Of a stretch of DNA of 64,000 bases, positions 10,152-19,492 are shown one piece after another. This stretch comes from Ewingella sp. CoE-038-23 (GTDB lineage: Bacteria; Pseudomonadota; Gammaproteobacteria; Enterobacterales; Enterobacteriaceae). Each line of letters opens with the position of its first letter. The stretch's first letter is position 1. The translations under genes were made by a program, and so were the position numbers. The notes below the pieces were generated by a model. It saw only the letters and a list, made by a program, of their open reading frames with translations, ran no database searches and was not told the origin of the DNA. Where the stretch lies: the NCBI RefSeq assembly GCF_040419245.1, contig NZ_JAZHOH010000001.1:4278001-4342000 (forward strand), read 5' to 3'.

Positions 10152-10414
10152 TTGGCGAGCAAATTAAAGGGGGTAGCTAATTCGTAAAGCTAATCTGCTC
10201 TTATAAGGCAAAAATCAACTTTACCGCCCCCAACCGTTAAAATCATTAAAATGGTGGCGAAAGCGTGGCGAAAAATCGTTTTTAGTTCCCTTTTTTGATA
10301 AAAATCCGTGTCTCACATCCGATTACATAATTCTTTAATCGCGCCCTATTCTCTCTTTGTGACGAACCTGCCATTTTGTGAATTCCGTTATCCTTACCAA
10401 AAGAACAAGAACAC

Positions 10415-11437
10415 ATGACAGACAATTATGTTGCTCAAGGGGCCAGTGGACACGGCCTGGCAACGGTTGCCGAGAATGGAGTCGTACTGGATAGTTGGTT
10501 TGCCGAAACAACCTTGCAGTCGGTGACAGAAATTTCAGAAACACGTTATCTTTCCGCCAGTGAAGCACAAACACAATTCCAATTAGCAACGCCGGACCAC
10601 GACACAATGCGTCGGGTGCGAAGCATTGCCATCCACACCACCATTGCTGATTTACGTCAGCCACCCCGCGACCTGCATGACCTGTATCTGCGCCTGCATT
10701 TGCTGAGCCAGCGCAAGATTAAGCCGTGGCAGGCCAACCTCGCCGGTTTTACCGAACTGCTGATCGATGTGGCCTGGACATCTCACGGCCCCTGCCTGCC
10801 GCAACAGCTGAAAGAGTTGCAAAAAGTCAGTAGAAATACGCCGGGCAGGCCGACGGTGTATAGCGTTTTCAGGCTGCCGCGCATGGTCGATTATGTGCCA
10901 GCCACCGACGTCTACCTACTCGATCCCAACAAAATCATGCTCGGGGCTTATCTAGCGCCGGGTACTTTTGTCTCTTCGGCGGGTTTTTGCAACATGAACT
11001 CCGGCACCCTCGGGCCTTGCATGGTCGAAGGGCGCATCAGCCTTGGCGCCACTATTCAGGGCGGTTCGCACATCGGCGGCGGTGCCTCGATTATGGGCAG
11101 CACCTCGGGTGGCGGGAAGCACGTGGTGTCGATTGGCGCCAACTGTCTATTGGGCGCCAACTCCGGGGTGGGTATTTCGTTGGGAGATAACTGCGCGGTG
11201 GAAGCCGGTCTGTATATCACCGCTGGCCTGCCGGTAACCAAAGCCGACGGCAGCACGGTGAAAGCCATTACGCTGGCCGGCAAGTCAAACTTGCTGTTCC
11301 GCAGAAACGCGACCACGGGGACGGTTGAAGTGGTAGATCGCCCCGGAGAGCAAAGCCTGTTATTACCGACATTGCATCGCTCGGGGCAGAACCCGACCTA
11401 TGTTCCAGATGATGTTTGGCAGACATTCGCTGAGTGA
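10415..11437 (+). CDS. Tetrahydrodipicolinate N-succinyltransferase-like protein (non-E. coli DapD type)
   Basis: This 340-residue protein ends in a left-handed beta-helix of hexapeptide repeats (GTLGPCMVEGRISLGATIQGG..., about residues 190-280). Its N-terminal domain is like the long DapD of actinobacteria and pseudomonads (GLAT-x-ENG-VVLDSWF; LYLRLHLLSQRKIKPWQANL), not like the 274-residue E. coli DapD. The family succinylates tetrahydrodipicolinate in lysine/diaminopimelate synthesis. If the host also has the standard dapD, this copy is redundant or serves a special pathway. The ribosome site is weak. It is convergent with a FolC paralogue. Confidence 0.75.
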   Translation: MTDNYVAQGASGHGLATVAENGVVLDSWFAETTLQSVTEISETRYLSASEAQTQFQLATPDHDTMRRVRSIAIHTTIADLRQPPRDLHDLYLRLHLLSQRKIKPWQANLAGFTELLIDVAWTSHGPCLPQQLKELQKVSRNTPGRPTVYSVFRLPRMVDYVPATDVYLLDPNKIMLGAYLAPGTFVSSAGFCNMNSGTLGPCMVEGRISLGATIQGGSHIGGGASIMGSTSGGGKHVVSIGANCLLGANSGVGISLGDNCAVEAGLYITAGLPVTKADGSTVKAITLAGKSNLLFRRNATTGTVEVVDRPGEQSLLLPTLHRSGQNPTYVPDDVWQTFAE

Positions 11438-11445
11438 TTAGAAAC

Positions 11446-11487
11446 AAAAACGCCCGCAGGCATCGTAACCTGCGGGCGTTTTTATTT
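11446..11487. terminator. Bidirectional terminator between dapD-like and folC-like genes
   Basis: AAAAACGCCCGCAGG / CCTGCGGGCGTTTTT has 15-bp arms, with A-run on one side and T-run on the other, so it serves both convergent genes. Confidence 0.92.
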
Positions 11488-11498
11488 AGGCAGCCGGT

Positions 11499-12764
11499 TT
11501 ATTTAGATTCAGCATTCAACGCGTTCAACACCGGCGCGACGGAGAAGAATGACCCACAGACCACAATAACATCCCCTTCTTGCACATCGCGTTTTGCGGC
11601 TTCCCAGCCCGCCAAAATATCGGCGAATTTTTGCGCCTGAGGTAAATATTGCGCGACATCTTCCGGCTTAGTGCTTCGCGGCCCGGCCTGCACCCCGCAG
11701 CAATACCATTTATCAGATAAAGTTTTTAAATGGTCGACGGTACCTTTGATATCTTTATTAATAAGCATGCCGATAACAAAACGGTAATTTCCCTTAATTG
11801 GGAATTTGCGTAATCTTTCCGCTAAATAAGCCGCCGCGTGTGGGTTATGCGCGACATCTAAAATAGTGGTTGGGCTATTGCCAATAATTTGGAAGCGACC
11901 CGGTAAATTGGCGTGAAGAATAACCTCTTGCAGAGCGGCAGGCGTGAAATTTAATCCGCTGGCGCGCAGAGCGGCAATTGCGGTCGCCACGTTTTCTAGC
12001 GGCATTTTTGGAATCGCTAAGTCAGTCAGTTCACCAGTGGCATCGCTGAATGACCACTGGTTTTCCTGCACATCCAGTTGCCAATTGGCTTCGCGCTGAT
12101 AAGTCAGCGCACCAATTTTCTGAGCGTAGGCCAGCAGCGAGGCGGGCGCACGCGCCTGCCCAATGATGGCCGGTTTACCGGCGCGGAAAATACCGGCTTT
12201 GATCTCGCCGATGGCCTCGGTGTCTTTGCCCAACCAGTCTTCGTGGTCCAGCGCAACGTTGGTTATCACCGAAATGTCTGGCTCGATGATATTGGTCGCG
12301 TCATCACGCCCGCCCATACCAACTTCGATAATCGCCACATCCACCTGCGCCTGCTTCATCAGCCAGAAAGCACCTAAGGTGTTGAATTCAAATGGCGTGA
12401 GCGTAGTGTCTTGACGGGCATGGTTAATGGCAACAAAGGCGGCAACGTGCTCGCTTCCGGCCAGCTCTTTACCCTGAATGCGCACGGTTTCGGTGTAATT
12501 GATCATGTGAGGCGAGCTAAACACCCCCACTTTATAGCCGGAGAGTTGCAGCGTTTTTTCCAGCGTATGGCAGGTGGTGCCTTTGCCATTGGTGCCACCC
12601 ACTAAAAAAATAAATGGCGCAGGTTTTAATACCTCTAAAGTATTAGCCACCGCTTTAATTCTATTAAGACTCATATCTATAACTTGCGAGTGGAGACTAT
12701 CAATATAGGACAGCCAGTCATGCAAATCGGAAGTTGCCTGTGGAACACCGACTCTTTCACTCAT
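11499..12764 (-). CDS. FolC-family Mur-type ligase (dihydrofolate/folylpolyglutamate synthase paralogue)
   Basis: This 421-residue ATP-dependent ligase of the FolC family has a P-loop GGTNGKGTT at residues 56-64, SSPH at about 84, EVGMGGRDDATN, a DHEDWLG motif and DVAHNPHAA near residue 305. It aligns with E. coli FolC throughout but is divergent (GMGGRDDA for GLGGRLDA, and a different C-terminal region). FolC usually sits near accD/dedD, so this is probably a second copy. Whether it glutamylates folate or another acid cannot be told from the sequence. Confidence 0.75.
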   Translation of the reverse strand: MSERVGVPQATSDLHDWLSYIDSLHSQVIDMSLNRIKAVANTLEVLKPAPFIFLVGGTNGKGTTCHTLEKTLQLSGYKVGVFSSPHMINYTETVRIQGKELAGSEHVAAFVAINHARQDTTLTPFEFNTLGAFWLMKQAQVDVAIIEVGMGGRDDATNIIEPDISVITNVALDHEDWLGKDTEAIGEIKAGIFRAGKPAIIGQARAPASLLAYAQKIGALTYQREANWQLDVQENQWSFSDATGELTDLAIPKMPLENVATAIAALRASGLNFTPAALQEVILHANLPGRFQIIGNSPTTILDVAHNPHAAAYLAERLRKFPIKGNYRFVIGMLINKDIKGTVDHLKTLSDKWYCCGVQAGPRSTKPEDVAQYLPQAQKFADILAGWEAAKRDVQEGDVIVVCGSFFSVAPVLNALNAESK

Positions 12765-12884
12765 GTTATATTTTCCTCGGATAAGTAATCTTCAATTTTT
12801 ATATTTTATAAACCCTGTAGAGCAGAAAGTTTATACAACATGTCCCCCTGCCCAACAACATGAGTGAAATGTTTTCTCACAATG

Positions 12885-12919
12885 AAAAAACGCGCCGGTT
12901 GGTTTCCCCACGGGCGCGC
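12885..12919 (-). terminator. Terminator after msrA
   Basis: On the minus strand a GCGCGCCCG / CGGCGCG stem is followed by a T6 run. It lies 50 bp past the msrA stop. Confidence 0.7.
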
Positions 12920-12967
12920 TAATAAATTTAACATTAAGGCTTTTTCTCGCCATTAGGCGAAGAAAAT

Positions 12968-13513
12968 TCACGGCTGTTGCAGAGATTTCACCTTGGCCGC
13001 ATAGCTCTTACGCAGCTTTTGCAATTTCGGAGGGATCACTGCCAGACAGTAACCATTGCGCTGGCCCGCGCCGTCCCAGTAGTTCTGGTGGTAATCTTCG
13101 GCGACATAGACTTCACCCAGTGGCTCGATGGTGGTGACCACCGGCTGGCTGTTGTCGGCCTGGGCGCGCTGAATAGCAGCCTCGGCTTCGGCCTGCTGGT
13201 GCTGATCTGCCGGGAATAAAACCGAGCGATACTGCGTGCCGATGTCGTTGCCTTGACGGTTCAACTGGGTCGGATCATGGGTCACGAAATGGATATCCAG
13301 CAGGTCGCCGTAGCTCAGTTTCTCTGGGTCAAAGCCAACGCGAATGGCTTCTGCGTGACCCGTCGCGCCGCTGCATACCTGCTCGTAAGTTGGGTTTGGA
13401 CGGCGGCCACCGGTGTAGACACTCTCAACCGATTCGACACCAATCACGTCTTTAAAAACGGCTTCGGTACACCAGAAACACCCACCACCGAAGACGGCAT
13501 ATTCGATTGTCAT
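12968..13513 (-). CDS. msrA: Peptide-methionine (S)-S-oxide reductase MsrA
   Basis: This 181-residue MsrA repairs oxidised methionine using thioredoxin. The catalytic motif GCFWC has Cys12 as nucleophile. The Y-x-N-Y-W core (EDYHQNYWDGAGQRNGYC) carries a resolving-type cysteine. It is shorter than E. coli MsrA (212 aa) and lacks that N-terminal extension, so it is the compact MsrA form; a longer paralogue may exist elsewhere. Confidence 0.92.
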   Translation of the reverse strand: MTIEYAVFGGGCFWCTEAVFKDVIGVESVESVYTGGRRPNPTYEQVCSGATGHAEAIRVGFDPEKLSYGDLLDIHFVTHDPTQLNRQGNDIGTQYRSVLFPADQHQQAEAEAAIQRAQADNSQPVVTTIEPLGEVYVAEDYHQNYWDGAGQRNGYCLAVIPPKLQKLRKSYAAKVKSLQQP

Positions 13514-13832
13514 ACAGACTCCTTCACATTGGGATACGACCTCTTATGTCATAAGACTAGTCGTTCAGCGTTCATAAAGGAATAACAACAGAAAAAGGGC
13601 GGAATGGCTGCGCGAAAAGTGCCGCGAGCATTGCGCAAACCCTGCTGCAAGCTATACCGCAAATAAGCCACAACCTTCTTATGGATAATAATAGAGTAAA
13701 ATATCAGGAAAATCCTGATATTAATCGGCGACGGGCCATGCAGTTAATGACATATAATTACACATATTCGCCACTGATTGATTTGCCCTGTTTTTCGTGG
13801 CAACATCGCTGCAATTAATATATATGGAATTC

Positions 13833-14471
13833 ATGATGAAAGACGTAATTGAAGGTTTTTTAAGATTCCAAAAAGACGCATTCCCACAGCGTTCTAAGCT
13901 TTTCAAAAAGCTCGCATCTAATCAAAACCCTAAGACCCTTTTTATATCCTGCTCCGACAGCCGTTTAGTTCCGGAATTAGTCACCCAGCGTGAGCCCGGC
14001 GAACTGTTTGTTATTCGTAACGCAGGTAACATCGTGCCACCTTTTGGGCCTGAGCCTGGCGGCGTGTCCGCCACCGTCGAATACGCCGTGATGGCGCTCG
14101 GCATTCGCGATATCGTGGTGTGCGGTCACTCAGACTGCGGCGCAATGACCGCCGTGGCAAACTGCTCCTGCCTCGACCACATGCCTGCCGTGGCCCACTG
14201 GCTGCGCTATGCGGATGCGGCGAAAGCCATCAATGACTCCGCCGGGCATGAAACTTCCCAAGCGCGCGTTAACGGCATGGTGCATGAAAACGTCATCGCC
14301 CAGTTGGGTAACTTGCGCACCCACCCTTGCGTGGCGCTGGCATTAGCCAAGGGCCAAATGAACCTGCACGGCTGGGTTTATGATATCGAGTCTGGCTCGA
14401 TTGAAGCATTCGACAGCAAGACCAAGACCTTTATCTCACTGTCTGACAATCCTGAAGCGACGGCGACCTAA
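13833..14471 (+). CDS. Beta-class carbonic anhydrase, CynT-like
   Basis: This 212-residue zinc enzyme interconverts CO2 and bicarbonate. Counting from 13833, the zinc ligands are Cys40 (FISCSDSR), His99 and Cys102 ([10 protein letters not shown]), with the Asp42-Arg44 dyad. It is closest to E. coli CynT (MK-x-I-I-x-GFL-x-FQ start). The start is ATG 13833 or 13836; an upstream GTG at 13797 would add 12 unconserved residues. No cyanase genes (cynS, cynR) are beside it, so a cyanate role is not implied. Confidence 0.88.
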   Translation: MMKDVIEGFLRFQKDAFPQRSKLFKKLASNQNPKTLFISCSDSRLVPELVTQREPGELFVIRNAGNIVPPFGPEPGGVSATVEYAVMALGIRDIVVCGHSDCGAMTAVANCSCLDHMPAVAHWLRYADAAKAINDSAGHETSQARVNGMVHENVIAQLGNLRTHPCVALALAKGQMNLHGWVYDIESGSIEAFDSKTKTFISLSDNPEATAT

Positions 14472-14480
14472 TTCGCCATT

Positions 14481-14510
14481 TAATAAGTCACCTTGCAAGG
14501 TGACTTATTA
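14481..14510. terminator. Perfect palindrome between carbonic anhydrase and phosphoesterase genes
   Basis: This 30-bp perfect palindrome has 15-bp arms (left arm TAATAAGTCACCTTG). It lies between two convergent genes and is suited to end transcription from both sides, although the T-tract is short (TTATTATTT). Confidence 0.75.
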
Positions 14511-14521
14511 TTTCAGCAGGT

Positions 14522-15277
14522 TCAACCGAGGGAGTGAGTTATTAACTCCCTCGCGTAGAAATCAGGGATTGGGCTATGAATAATGGCCGATGCCGTTTCC
14601 ACCACGTTATATTCCACTGCCACAATCTCTGCTGAAATATCACCCTCTTCCCAAGTACAGGTCATATAGGTTGCCAAAGGCTGCCCCAATTTTATTCGCC
14701 CGGTGGCGCCGGTATTGCCAATTAATACGCTTTTCCCACTCGCCGTCGCGAGCTGCCGGAGATAGGCACAATGCGTGTGGCCCATTAGTATGCCGTCGGC
14801 ATGATTGGCCGCGCACATCTCGGCTAACGCGCTTGGACTATGATCTTGATAGATATATTCGTGAATGGCGTTAGCACTGGCATGCACCAACAGCAGGCTT
14901 TTTGCCTTATCTCCCTCCCCCAGCACTACCTGCCGCTTAAAGGGTAAATCGCGCAGGTAGGCCATATTTTCGGCGCTAATCGTCGCTTTACTCAGCGCGA
15001 TAGCTTCTACTCGCGCCTCGCGCTCTTGCGGCGAGTGCTTTGCCATTGGCGTCACCGGGCGGTCAAATGCCACACGGTCATCATGATTGCCCATCACCGT
15101 GGGAATTTGGCGCTGGCGCAGCAGCTCAATCACCTCGTTCGGCCAAGGGGCAAAATCTACCAAGTCGCCAAGGCAGTAAATCTCAGCGATATGTCGCGCA
15201 TCAATGTCCTCAAGCACGGCCTTTAACGCCGGCAAGTTGGCGTGTACATCACTAAAAACGGCAATTTGCCTGATCAT
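14522..15277 (-). CDS. Calcineurin-like metallophosphoesterase
   Basis: The 251 residues carry all metal-binding motifs of the calcineurin-like superfamily: D-V-H (FSDVHANL, residues about 9-12), GDLVD (about 37), GNHDD (about 63) and the C-terminal GHTHCAYL (about 170). The two-metal centre should be active on a phosphodiester or phosphomonoester. The substrate is unknown; the layout resembles the YfcE/MJ0936-type group. It is divergent from a LysR-type regulator gene. Confidence 0.82.
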   Translation of the reverse strand: MIRQIAVFSDVHANLPALKAVLEDIDARHIAEIYCLGDLVDFAPWPNEVIELLRQRQIPTVMGNHDDRVAFDRPVTPMAKHSPQEREARVEAIALSKATISAENMAYLRDLPFKRQVVLGEGDKAKSLLLVHASANAIHEYIYQDHSPSALAEMCAANHADGILMGHTHCAYLRQLATASGKSVLIGNTGATGRIKLGQPLATYMTCTWEEGDISAEIVAVEYNVVETASAIIHSPIPDFYARELITHSLG

Positions 15278-15355
15278 TTTTTGTTTCCATTTTTCTCAAA
15301 CTATCGCAATACGATGCGATCGTAGACTGTTAACTTCAATCATCAGGATCGTTAG

Positions 15356-15380
15356 AATAATTAGGTAAAGACTAATTATT
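15356..15380 (+). promoter_or_regulatory. Putative LysR-family operator
   Basis: AATAATTAG (15356-15364) and CTAATTATT (15372-15380) form a perfect inverted repeat with a 7-bp spacer. It contains T-N11-A spaced bases as expected for LysR boxes and lies directly before the AGGAGG site of the regulator gene. Confidence 0.55.
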
Positions 15381-15392
15381 AGGAGGAATGCC

Positions 15393-16310
15393 GTGGAGCT
15401 GAGACATTTGCGCTACTTTATGGCGGTGGCCGACCAGCTGCATTTCGCCGCGGCGGCTGAGAGTCTGAATATCGCGGCCCCCACGCTGTCAGTGCAAATC
15501 AAGCAACTGGAAGAGATGGTCGGCACGCCGCTGTTCGTGCGCACAAAACGCGCTGTTCATCTGACCCAAGCTGGGGAATTATTTCGTCACGAAGCTGCCG
15601 CCACTCTGCTGCAAGCACAGCGCACGCTGGACACCGGACTGCGCGCCGCGCGGGGTGAGATTGGGCAGGTAGCGCTGGGCTACGTGGGTTCAGCTTTGTG
15701 GTCAGGCTTGCTCGGCCAGCTGGTGTGCGAATACAAGCAGCAGCGGCCGCAAGTCGCGCTACTGACCCGCGAGAGGCCGATGGCGTCGCTGCCGCAGGAC
15801 GTGCTCGACGGCTCGCTGGACGTCGCGCTGGTCCGTGGCCCAACGCCGCTGCCGGACGGCCTGCAAATGCGCGCCCTCCAGCGAGATAATTTCTGCCTCG
15901 CGCTCCCCGCCTCTCACCCGCTGGCGGACGCTGTCGAGCCCATTGCTCCTCTGCAGTTGGCAGGAGAAGCCTTCGTGATGGCCGAACAGACCTCAGGGAT
16001 GCACGAAGTGGCGCGGCGCGGCGGCTTTTCGATTCGCCAGCAGTATCCGTCGGGTGGCTTGGTGGACGTACTGGCGCAGGTGGCCTTTAACGTCGGCATC
16101 GCCGTGATCCCGGCCAGCCTGTCGCGAGTGATCTCCCTGCCCGGCGTGGTCTACCGGTCGATTCAGCCGCCGGAGATCCCCTCGTGCATTGTGATGCTGT
16201 TCCGCCAGTGGGAACGGACCCCGGCGATTGTCAATTTCATTCGTTTTGTCGAGTCGATGCAGTTTGATGACGCCCTGATTGACCCGCAGGGCCACCCGAT
16301 AAAACCTTAA
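15393..16310 (+). CDS. LysR-family transcriptional regulator (CatM/BenM-like subgroup)
   Basis: The 305 residues comprise an N-terminal winged helix-turn-helix (MELRHLRYFMAVADQLHFAAAAESLNIAAPTLS) and a periplasmic-binding-like effector domain. The E-L-R-H-L-R-Y-F start is typical of the CatM/BenM/CbbR-like subgroup. Translation starts at GTG 15393, 6 bp after AGGAGG. The gene at 16338 follows by 27 bp in the same direction and is a likely co-transcribed target. Confidence 0.85.
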   Translation: MELRHLRYFMAVADQLHFAAAAESLNIAAPTLSVQIKQLEEMVGTPLFVRTKRAVHLTQAGELFRHEAAATLLQAQRTLDTGLRAARGEIGQVALGYVGSALWSGLLGQLVCEYKQQRPQVALLTRERPMASLPQDVLDGSLDVALVRGPTPLPDGLQMRALQRDNFCLALPASHPLADAVEPIAPLQLAGEAFVMAEQTSGMHEVARRGGFSIRQQYPSGGLVDVLAQVAFNVGIAVIPASLSRVISLPGVVYRSIQPPEIPSCIVMLFRQWERTPAIVNFIRFVESMQFDDALIDPQGHPIKP

Positions 16311-16337
16311 TTCGCTACCAAGACAGAGAGAATTGCC

Positions 16338-17459
16338 ATGCCCATTACCGCGTTGAACCGTCTGGCCGATTTCCCCGCCGAGCAGTGGGACGCCATGGTG
16401 CCCGCCGGTCAGCCCTTCCAGCGTCACGCCTTTCTTTCTGCTTTGGAGGAGAGCGGCAGCATCACGCCGCGCACGGGCTGGCAGACGGAACACCTGCTGT
16501 GGATGGAGGGCGAACGCTGTCTGGCGGCCATTCCCGGCTATCGCAAAATGCACTCTGCCGGAGAATATGTCTTCGATCAGGGATGGGCGGAAGCCAGCGA
16601 GCGGGCGGGAATTCGCTATTACCCCAAGTGGCTCGGCGCGGTGCCTTTTAGCCCAGTGACCGGCGCCCGCCTGCTGGGCGACCCCGCCGCCGCCGCGCAA
16701 CTGCTCGACCAACTGCCGGACTATTTAGCCCAGCAGCAGCTCTCCGGCGGGCATATCAACTTTACCGACGCGGGCAATCATGGGCTGTTTGCTGGCCGAG
16801 GCGAATGGCTACAGCGCACCGGCTTGCAGTATCACTGGCACAATTGCGGTTATCGCGACTTTCAGGATTTCCTCGACACGCTGGCTTCGCGCAAACGCAA
16901 ACAGATGCGCAAAGAGCGCGAACTGGTGGCGGCTCAGGGCTTTGAATTTGCATGGCTGGAGGGCGCGCAGGTCACTGAAGCGCAGTGGGATTTCGTCTAC
17001 ACCTGCTATGCCAATACCTATCTGGTGCGCGGCCGCGCGCCTTATCTGACGCGGGAATTCTTCAGCCTGCTGGCCGAACGTATGCCGCAGAACCTGCGTG
17101 TCGTCCTCACCACCCTCAGCGGCCAGCCGGTGGCGATGGCCTTTAGTCTGGTGGACGGCGATACCTTTTATGGCCGCTACTGGGGCTGTCTGGCGGAGTT
17201 CGACCGGCTGCATTTCGAAACCTGTTTCTATCAGGGGATGGACTACGCGATTGCCAAAGGGCTGGCGCGGTTTGACGCCGGGGCGCAGGGCGAACACAAG
17301 CTGCTGCGCGGCTTTGAGCCGGTGATCACCCATTCGTGGCACCATTTACGCCACGGCGGGTTACAGGCTGCGGTGGAGAATTTCTTGCAAGAGGAGCGCG
17401 CGGCGGTGTTGCAGTGGGAAGAGGAAGCGCGTCAGGCTCTGCCTTATCGCAAAGCCTGA
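16338..17459 (+). CDS. FemAB-like / GNAT-fold acyltransferase family protein
   Basis: The 373 residues belong to the COG3146-type family, often annotated as GNAT or peptidoglycan-biosynthesis related. Visible family features are HAFLSALEESGS near residue 33, HINFTD, KRKQMRKERELV and FDAGAQGEHKLLRGFEP near the C-terminus. The fold is that of an acyl/aminoacyl transferase. The substrate is not known. It is probably co-transcribed with the preceding LysR gene. Confidence 0.7.
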   Translation: MPITALNRLADFPAEQWDAMVPAGQPFQRHAFLSALEESGSITPRTGWQTEHLLWMEGERCLAAIPGYRKMHSAGEYVFDQGWAEASERAGIRYYPKWLGAVPFSPVTGARLLGDPAAAAQLLDQLPDYLAQQQLSGGHINFTDAGNHGLFAGRGEWLQRTGLQYHWHNCGYRDFQDFLDTLASRKRKQMRKERELVAAQGFEFAWLEGAQVTEAQWDFVYTCYANTYLVRGRAPYLTREFFSLLAERMPQNLRVVLTTLSGQPVAMAFSLVDGDTFYGRYWGCLAEFDRLHFETCFYQGMDYAIAKGLARFDAGAQGEHKLLRGFEPVITHSWHHLRHGGLQAAVENFLQEERAAVLQWEEEARQALPYRKA

Positions 17460-17480
17460 CGTGTAGATTTCAAACCAATA

Positions 17481-19313
17481 TTAATCGGTGCCGACAAAGC
17501 CCCCGGTCTGATGCTGCCACAGGCGGGCATACAGGCCGTTGTGGGCCAGCAGCTCGGCGTGGGTGCCGGCTTCGACAATTTTGCCTTTCTCCAGCACCAC
17601 CAGACGGTCCATTTTGACGATGGTCGACAGGCGGTGAGCAATGGCGATCACCGTTTTGCCCTGCATCAGATCTTCGAAACTTTCCTGAATCGCCGCCTCG
17701 ACCTCGGAATCCAGCGCCGAAGTGGCTTCATCCAGAATCAGAATCGGCGCGTTTTTCAGCAGCACGCGGGCAATGGCAATACGCTGGCGCTGGCCGCCGG
17801 AGAGCTTCACGCCGCGTTCGCCGACGTGAGCATCCAAACCCGAACGACCCTGCGGGTCATACAGCTCGGGGATAAACTCATCGGCGCGGGCGCGGTGAAT
17901 CGCCTGCCAAATCTCCTCATCCGTGGCGTCCGGGCGACCATACAGCAGGTTGTCGCGAATTGAGCGGTGCAGCAGCGACGTGTCCTGGGTGATCATGCCA
18001 ATTTGCGCCCGCAGGCTCTCCTGCGTGACCTGCGAAATATCCTGCTGATCGATAGAAATCCGCCCACCGTCAATGTCATACAGTCTCAGCAGCAGGTTCA
18101 CCAATGTCGATTTACCGGCACCCGACGGCCCAATTAGGCCAATTTTTTCGCCCGGACGAATATTCAGATTCAGCCCGCCAATCACTTGACGCTCTTTGCC
18201 GTAGTTGAAATTCACCTGATCGAAACGAATCTCTCCGCTGTGAACGTCCAGCTGTTTTGCGTCCGGCTTATCACTCACTTTGATCGGCTGGGCGATGGTC
18301 TTCAGCCCGTCCTGAACCATGCCGATATTTTCGAAAATGCCGTTCACCACCCACATGATCCAGCTGGACATGTTAACAATGCGGATCACCAGCCCGGTCG
18401 CCAGGGCAATAGCCCCGACGCTAATCAGCGACTGGGTCCACAACCACACCGCCAGACCCGTAGTCCCAACAATTAGCAGGCCGTTCATGGTGGTGATGGC
18501 TACGTCCATGCTGGTCACCACGCGGCTGGCCATCTGAGTTTTATGGGTCTGCTCAGTAATGGCATCGCGGGCGTATTGCTGCTCGAGGTCGGTATGTGCA
18601 AACAGCTTGAGCGTGGTGATATTGGTGTAGCCGTCGACAATGCAGCCCATCAGTTTAGAACGCGCCTCGGAGGACTCCACCGAGCGAGCCTTCACGCGCG
18701 GCACGAAATAGTAGAGGCAGGCAATATAGCCCAGAATCCAGATAATCAGCGGGATCATCAGCCGCCAGTCGGCTTCGGCGAACAGCACCAGGGCGCTGGC
18801 CGCGTAAATCAGCACGTGCCAGATGGCGTCCACTGCCTGCACCGCCGAGTCACGCAATGAGTTACCGGTTTGCATAATGCGTTGCGCGATACGCCCGGCA
18901 AAATCGTTCTGGAAGAAGTTCAGGCTTTGGCGCAGCACGTAGTTGTGGTTTTGCCAGCGGATCATGCTGGTCATGCCCGGACTGATCGTCTGATGCACCA
19001 GCAGGTCATGTAGCCCGAAGAAGACCGGACGCAGGATCAGCGCCACCGCCGCCATCCACAGCAGCTCCGGCCCGTGCAAGCTGAAGAACTGCGCCGGAGG
19101 CGTGCTATTAGTTAAATCGATAATACGGCTGAGATAGCTGAACAGTGCCACTTCGATTAATGACGCCACCAGCCCGACCACCAGCAGCGCGGCGAACATC
19201 GGCCAAACCTGACGCAAATAATAGAGATAGAAAGCGCCCACTTTGTCGGGTGGCGAGTCCGCAGGCGCTTTGCGGAAGATATCGATAATTCGTTCAAAAC
19301 GGCGGTACAACAT
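17481..19313 (-). CDS. ABC exporter, fused permease and ATPase
   Basis: This 610-residue half-transporter has an N-terminal six-helix membrane domain (about residues 30-330) and a C-terminal ATPase with Walker A GPSGAGKST (about residue 395), signature LSGGQRQRIAIAR and Walker B ILILDEATSALD followed by an H-loop (IAIAHRL). It acts as a homodimer in the inner membrane. The family is the lipid/multidrug (MsbA/MdlB-like) exporters. The substrate is unknown and no partner gene is adjacent. Confidence 0.85.
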   Translation of the reverse strand: MLYRRFERIIDIFRKAPADSPPDKVGAFYLYYLRQVWPMFAALLVVGLVASLIEVALFSYLSRIIDLTNSTPPAQFFSLHGPELLWMAAVALILRPVFFGLHDLLVHQTISPGMTSMIRWQNHNYVLRQSLNFFQNDFAGRIAQRIMQTGNSLRDSAVQAVDAIWHVLIYAASALVLFAEADWRLMIPLIIWILGYIACLYYFVPRVKARSVESSEARSKLMGCIVDGYTNITTLKLFAHTDLEQQYARDAITEQTHKTQMASRVVTSMDVAITTMNGLLIVGTTGLAVWLWTQSLISVGAIALATGLVIRIVNMSSWIMWVVNGIFENIGMVQDGLKTIAQPIKVSDKPDAKQLDVHSGEIRFDQVNFNYGKERQVIGGLNLNIRPGEKIGLIGPSGAGKSTLVNLLLRLYDIDGGRISIDQQDISQVTQESLRAQIGMITQDTSLLHRSIRDNLLYGRPDATDEEIWQAIHRARADEFIPELYDPQGRSGLDAHVGERGVKLSGGQRQRIAIARVLLKNAPILILDEATSALDSEVEAAIQESFEDLMQGKTVIAIAHRLSTIVKMDRLVVLEKGKIVEAGTHAELLAHNGLYARLWQHQTGGFVGTD

Positions 19314-19492
19314 AGAGAACCTCTAAAGTTATTTAGTCAGAGCTGTCCTGCCCTGATATTTCGCCGGTGAATTGGCAGTGGTGACGTGCAACAAGCTATA
19401 AGAGTAGACCCTTTTTGGTGGCCTTTTCGTTTGACCTTTATACGATAGCTTTTATGATGAAAGTTACATTTTGAGCGCAACGAGAGGGATTT

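Noticed and set aside
10152..10414. Possible phage attachment site or integrase remnant between higA and the dapD-like gene (GGTGGCGAAAGCGTGGCG)
   Set aside because: The short repeated GTGGCGAA words are suggestive, but there is no tRNA, no second att copy and no integrase frame nearby.
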